A DNA stretch of 64,000 nucleotides, from the NCBI GenBank assembly GCA_052324925.1, contig JBQPRE010000001.1, one strand, 5' to 3'. The notes beneath the pieces were generated by a model. That model was given only the letters and a program-made list of their open reading frames with translations, had not been told where the DNA came from and did not search any database. The stretch comes from Flavimobilis sp052324925 (GTDB taxonomy: Bacteria; Actinomycetota; Actinomycetes; Actinomycetales; Cellulomonadaceae). Made by a program: the position numbers and the translations under genes. Shown in pieces: positions 61,542 to 64,000 of the stretch; position 1 is the first letter of the stretch, and each line of letters starts with the position of its first letter.

Positions 61542-62779
61542 GCGCCGGCGCGTTCGGGTCCCGGCACGTGCGTTCGCTCCAGCGGTGGGCCATGGGGCGC
61601 GCGCGGCGATCGCGCTTCTTCCCCGTGACGATCCCGGACCGGCTCGGTCAGGACGACGAGCTCGCCGGGACCTCGCTCGAGCACCGCGTCGTCGTGTTCT
61701 TCCCCGACACGCTCGAGAGCCTCTACCAGCTGCGTCCGTGGCTGCCCGCGCTCGAGGCGCTCGACGCCGTCGCCCGCACGGTCGTCGTCTGCCAGGACTC
61801 GCGCACCGCGCGAGCTGTGCGCGAGGCCTCGACCCTCGACGTGCTGACGATCGCCCGGTACGGGCGCATGGACGACCTGCTCGCGCACTCGGACGTCCGG
61901 CTCGCGCTCTACGTCAACCACTCGCCGCGCAACTTCGAGAACCTGCGGTTCACGTCGCTCACGCACGTCTACCTCGGCCACGGTGAGTCGGACAAGGGCG
62001 TGAGCGCGTCCAACCAGGTGAAGGCATACGACTTCTGCTTCGTCGCGGGCCGCGCGGCCGTCGATCGCCTGCTCGCCCACGTGCCGCGGTACGACGCCGA
62101 GGCGCGCTGCGTCCTCACGGGTCAGCCGCAGCTCGACTCGAGCGGCCTGCTCGCACTGGCCGAGCGCACGACGACGCAGCGCACGACGGTTCTGTACGCG
62201 CCGACGTGGGAGGGCGCTCAGCCGTCCGTCGCGTACTCCTCCGTGCTCACTCACGGTGCCCGCCTCGTGCGCTCGCTCCTCGCCGACGGCCGCTACGAGG
62301 TCGTCTACCGGCCCCATCCCCTCACGGGCGTGACGTCGGGGGAGTACGGCGCGGGCGATGCGGAGATTCGTGCCCTGCTCGCTCAGGCGGGCGGCGCCCA
62401 CCGTGTCGACACCTCGCCCGACCTTGCCGCGGCCTTCGCACGCGCGGACGTGCTCGTGTGCGACGTCTCGGGTGTCGCCCTCAACTGGTTGCCGACCGGT
62501 CGGCCGTTCCTCGTGGCCCGGCCGGGCCCGGGGGCCATCGTGCCTGAACCGGCGCCGATCCTTGCCCCCGAGCGCATGCTCGAGGCGTCCGAAGATGCGG
62601 CGGAGGCCGTCGCACGCGCACTCGAGACGGCCGATCCGGCCGCCGCTCGCGCGCTCGTCGAGCATTACCTCTCCGACACGACGCCAGGCCGCGCAACCGC
62701 GCGGTTCGTCGCCGCAGCACACGCTCTCGTGGAGGGCACCGACCCGCAGCGCGCGGCCACGGCCGCGGGGGCCGGATAG
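61538..62779 (+). CDS. CDP-glycerol glycerophosphotransferase-family (TagB-like) protein
   Basis: A 413-residue protein of the Glyphos_transf family. Landmarks are VYLGHGESDKGVSASNQVKAYDFCFV, the GQPQLD turn, VLYAPTWEG, VVYRPHPLTG and a C-terminal DVLVCDVSGVALNWLPTGRPFLV with the Asp-Val-Ser donor-site motif. Classic members add glycerol or ribitol phosphate to wall teichoic acids. In this cluster it may decorate the galactan with polyol phosphate. The GTG at 61538 overlaps the glf stop. No tagD or ispD-like gene is in the window. Confidence 0.82.
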   Translation: MSAGAFGSRHVRSLQRWAMGRARRSRFFPVTIPDRLGQDDELAGTSLEHRVVVFFPDTLESLYQLRPWLPALEALDAVARTVVVCQDSRTARAVREASTLDVLTIARYGRMDDLLAHSDVRLALYVNHSPRNFENLRFTSLTHVYLGHGESDKGVSASNQVKAYDFCFVAGRAAVDRLLAHVPRYDAEARCVLTGQPQLDSSGLLALAERTTTQRTTVLYAPTWEGAQPSVAYSSVLTHGARLVRSLLADGRYEVVYRPHPLTGVTSGEYGAGDAEIRALLAQAGGAHRVDTSPDLAAAFARADVLVCDVSGVALNWLPTGRPFLVARPGPGAIVPEPAPILAPERMLEASEDAAEAVARALETADPAAARALVEHYLSDTTPGRATARFVAAAHALVEGTDPQRAATAAGAG

Positions 62780-62851
62780 GCCGGAAGCCGAGGAGGCTGA
62801 CACAATGCAACGTCGGAGCACCGGACGGACGGAACCTGTAGGGATGAACGC

Positions 62852-63763
62852 GTGACGACTGACGCGACGAACGGCGCGACGGAGGGCATGACACCCGCCG
62901 AGATCGCGCAACGGTACGGACTCCAGCAGATGGGCGTCCGGCCAGGTCTGCGCGAGTACTTGCGCGCCGTGTGGGAACGTCGTGACTTCACGCTCGTCCT
63001 CGCGCAGTCGAAGGCCGAGGCCGAGAACCAGAACACCTACCTCGGGCGGGTGTGGGACATCCTCAACCCCACGCTCAACGCCGCGGTCTACGTGCTGATC
63101 TTCGGTCTGCTCCTCAAGACGCGCGACGGCATGAGCAACGTCGTGGGGTTCATCGTCGTCGGGACGTTCATGTACAAGTTCTTCTCCGACTCCGTGACGG
63201 GCTCCGCGAAGGCGATCCCGCGCAACCTCAACTTGGTGAGATCGCTGCACTTCCCGCGCGCGGTCCTTCCGATCTCGTCGGTCCTGGCGGAGCTGACGAT
63301 GCTCGCGCCGGCGCTCGGCGTCATGGCGTTGTTCGTCATCGTGTCGGACAGGTGGATGTTCGGCATCAACTCGCAGCCGACCTGGGCCTGGTTCCTTCTG
63401 CTGCCCGCGGTCCTCATGCTCTTCATGTTCAGCACGGGAGCGGGGTTCGTGCTGGCGCGCCTCGGTGCGCGGTGGCCTGACATCCTCAACTTCCTGCCGT
63501 TCGTCCTGCGCATCGGCATGTACGCCTCCGGCGTCATCTTCAGCATCGACCACTACATCCGGGGCAATGAGGCCCTCGGGGCGATCATGAACTACCAGCC
63601 GGTTGCGGTGTACCTCAACCTGGCGCGGCAAGCGGTCCTCGATGAGCCCTCGGCGCCGCTTGCGCTCGACATGTGGCTCGTCGGGCTGGCCTGGGCGATC
63701 ATCATGCTCGTGGTGGGCTTCATCGTGTTCTGGCGGGACGAGGCGAGGTACGGACGTGACTGA
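62852..63763 (+). CDS. wzm: ABC-2 type polysaccharide export permease
   Basis: A 303-residue Wzm/RfbD-type permease with six membrane segments between about 75 and 300. The pre-membrane helix RDFTLVLAQSKAEAENQNTYLGRVWDILNPTLNAAVYV is characteristic of galactan/O-antigen ABC exporters, including mycobacterial Rv3783. The GTG at 62852 is the family-consistent start; no strong ribosome site precedes it. The wzt ATPase gene overlaps its last eight bases. It would move the lipid-linked galactan across the membrane. Confidence 0.9.
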   Translation: MTTDATNGATEGMTPAEIAQRYGLQQMGVRPGLREYLRAVWERRDFTLVLAQSKAEAENQNTYLGRVWDILNPTLNAAVYVLIFGLLLKTRDGMSNVVGFIVVGTFMYKFFSDSVTGSAKAIPRNLNLVRSLHFPRAVLPISSVLAELTMLAPALGVMALFVIVSDRWMFGINSQPTWAWFLLLPAVLMLFMFSTGAGFVLARLGARWPDILNFLPFVLRIGMYASGVIFSIDHYIRGNEALGAIMNYQPVAVYLNLARQAVLDEPSAPLALDMWLVGLAWAIIMLVVGFIVFWRDEARYGRD

Positions 63764-64000
63764 CGAGTTCGATGTCGAGGTCGACGCCGATGACCTCACC
63801 CCGTATGCGGACGAGGAGACCGTGCTCGGCAACCCGTCGGTCGTCGTCGATGACCTTCACGTGACCTACCGGGTGCTCGGCTCGCGTGGTAAGCCTGCGC
63901 CCGACGCCGAGCAGCGAGGCCTCCGCAGGCTTGTCAACCGCACCCTGCGCACCACTGGCGGAGTCACTGAGATCCACGCGGTGCGTGGCATCTCGTTCGT
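63756..64000 (+). CDS. wzt: polysaccharide ABC exporter ATPase, N-terminal part (cut by window end)
   Basis: GTG at 63756 overlaps the wzm stop. The visible 81 residues are an acidic start (EFDVEVDADDLTPYADEE) followed by the beginning of an ABC ATPase: PSVVVDDLHVTYRVLGSRG and HAVRGISFV. The Walker A lies beyond the edge. Position after wzm and the VRGISF strand fit Wzt/Rv3781-type ATPases. The basic insertion (KPAPDAEQRGLRRLVNRTLR) between the first strands is typical of polysaccharide exporters. Partial because the window ends. Confidence 0.85.
   Translation, partial: MTDEFDVEVDADDLTPYADEETVLGNPSVVVDDLHVTYRVLGSRGKPAPDAEQRGLRRLVNRTLRTTGGVTEIHAVRGISF

Overview
The window is high-GC DNA with actinobacterial gene order and families: sucCD-perM-purN, WhiB, DUF3017, DUF3499, DUF5719, TIGR03089, and a Wzm/Wzt-type galactan cluster. 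Many genes start with GTG directly behind a TANNNT -10 box. This fits a Micrococcales actinobacterium, most likely near Cellulomonadaceae/Sanguibacteraceae; the genus is my inference. No tRNA, rRNA, CRISPR array, transposase or phage gene was seen.

Layout. 1-5542: end of sucC, sucD, a PerM-like membrane protein, purN, then a MacB/FtsX-type ABC pair. 5692-13947: ferritin, purH behind a ZTP riboswitch, a ferredoxin-reductase-like flavoprotein, a DUF3017 protein, an aquaporin, icd and mdh. 14188-26002: a giant secreted amylopullulanase, followed by a ROK regulator and a three-gene xylose-type sugar ABC transporter joined by 4-base overlaps. 25989-29972: purU, a GNAT acetyltransferase, glyA behind a second ZTP riboswitch, and folD. 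30369-37238: a 1781-residue secreted nuclease/5'-nucleotidase fusion, an exonuclease III and a small secreted peptidoglycan-binding protein. 37298-45432: ornithine aminotransferase and a surface-glycan set (wecB, wecC, two glycosyltransferases, a large DUF6541 membrane protein). 45474-54813: TIGR03089, WhiB2-like regulator, GT2/membrane glycosyltransferase, DUF5719, a degenerate metallopeptidase-family protein, DUF3499, a small zinc-ribbon protein, Trm112 and a cation-diffusion transporter. 54881-64000: two paralogous secreted CHAP-like proteins flanking an acyltransferase, then a galactofuranan-type cluster (GlfT1-like transferase, second GT2, glf, TagB-like transferase, wzm, start of wzt), cut by the window edge.

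How the genes work together. One-carbon and purine metabolism is spread over purN, purH, purU, glyA and folD, and two of these transcription units carry the same ZTP-sensing riboswitch, so purine stress would raise both AICAR formylation and supply of one-carbon units. Two very large secreted enzymes scavenge starch and extracellular nucleic acids. The second half is largely envelope biogenesis: ManNAc/ManNAcA and Galf nucleotide sugars, glycosyltransferases, an ABC exporter, and cell-wall-directed secreted proteins.

Most intergenic gaps end genes with long perfect hairpins, many placed between convergent genes so that one hairpin can serve both strands.
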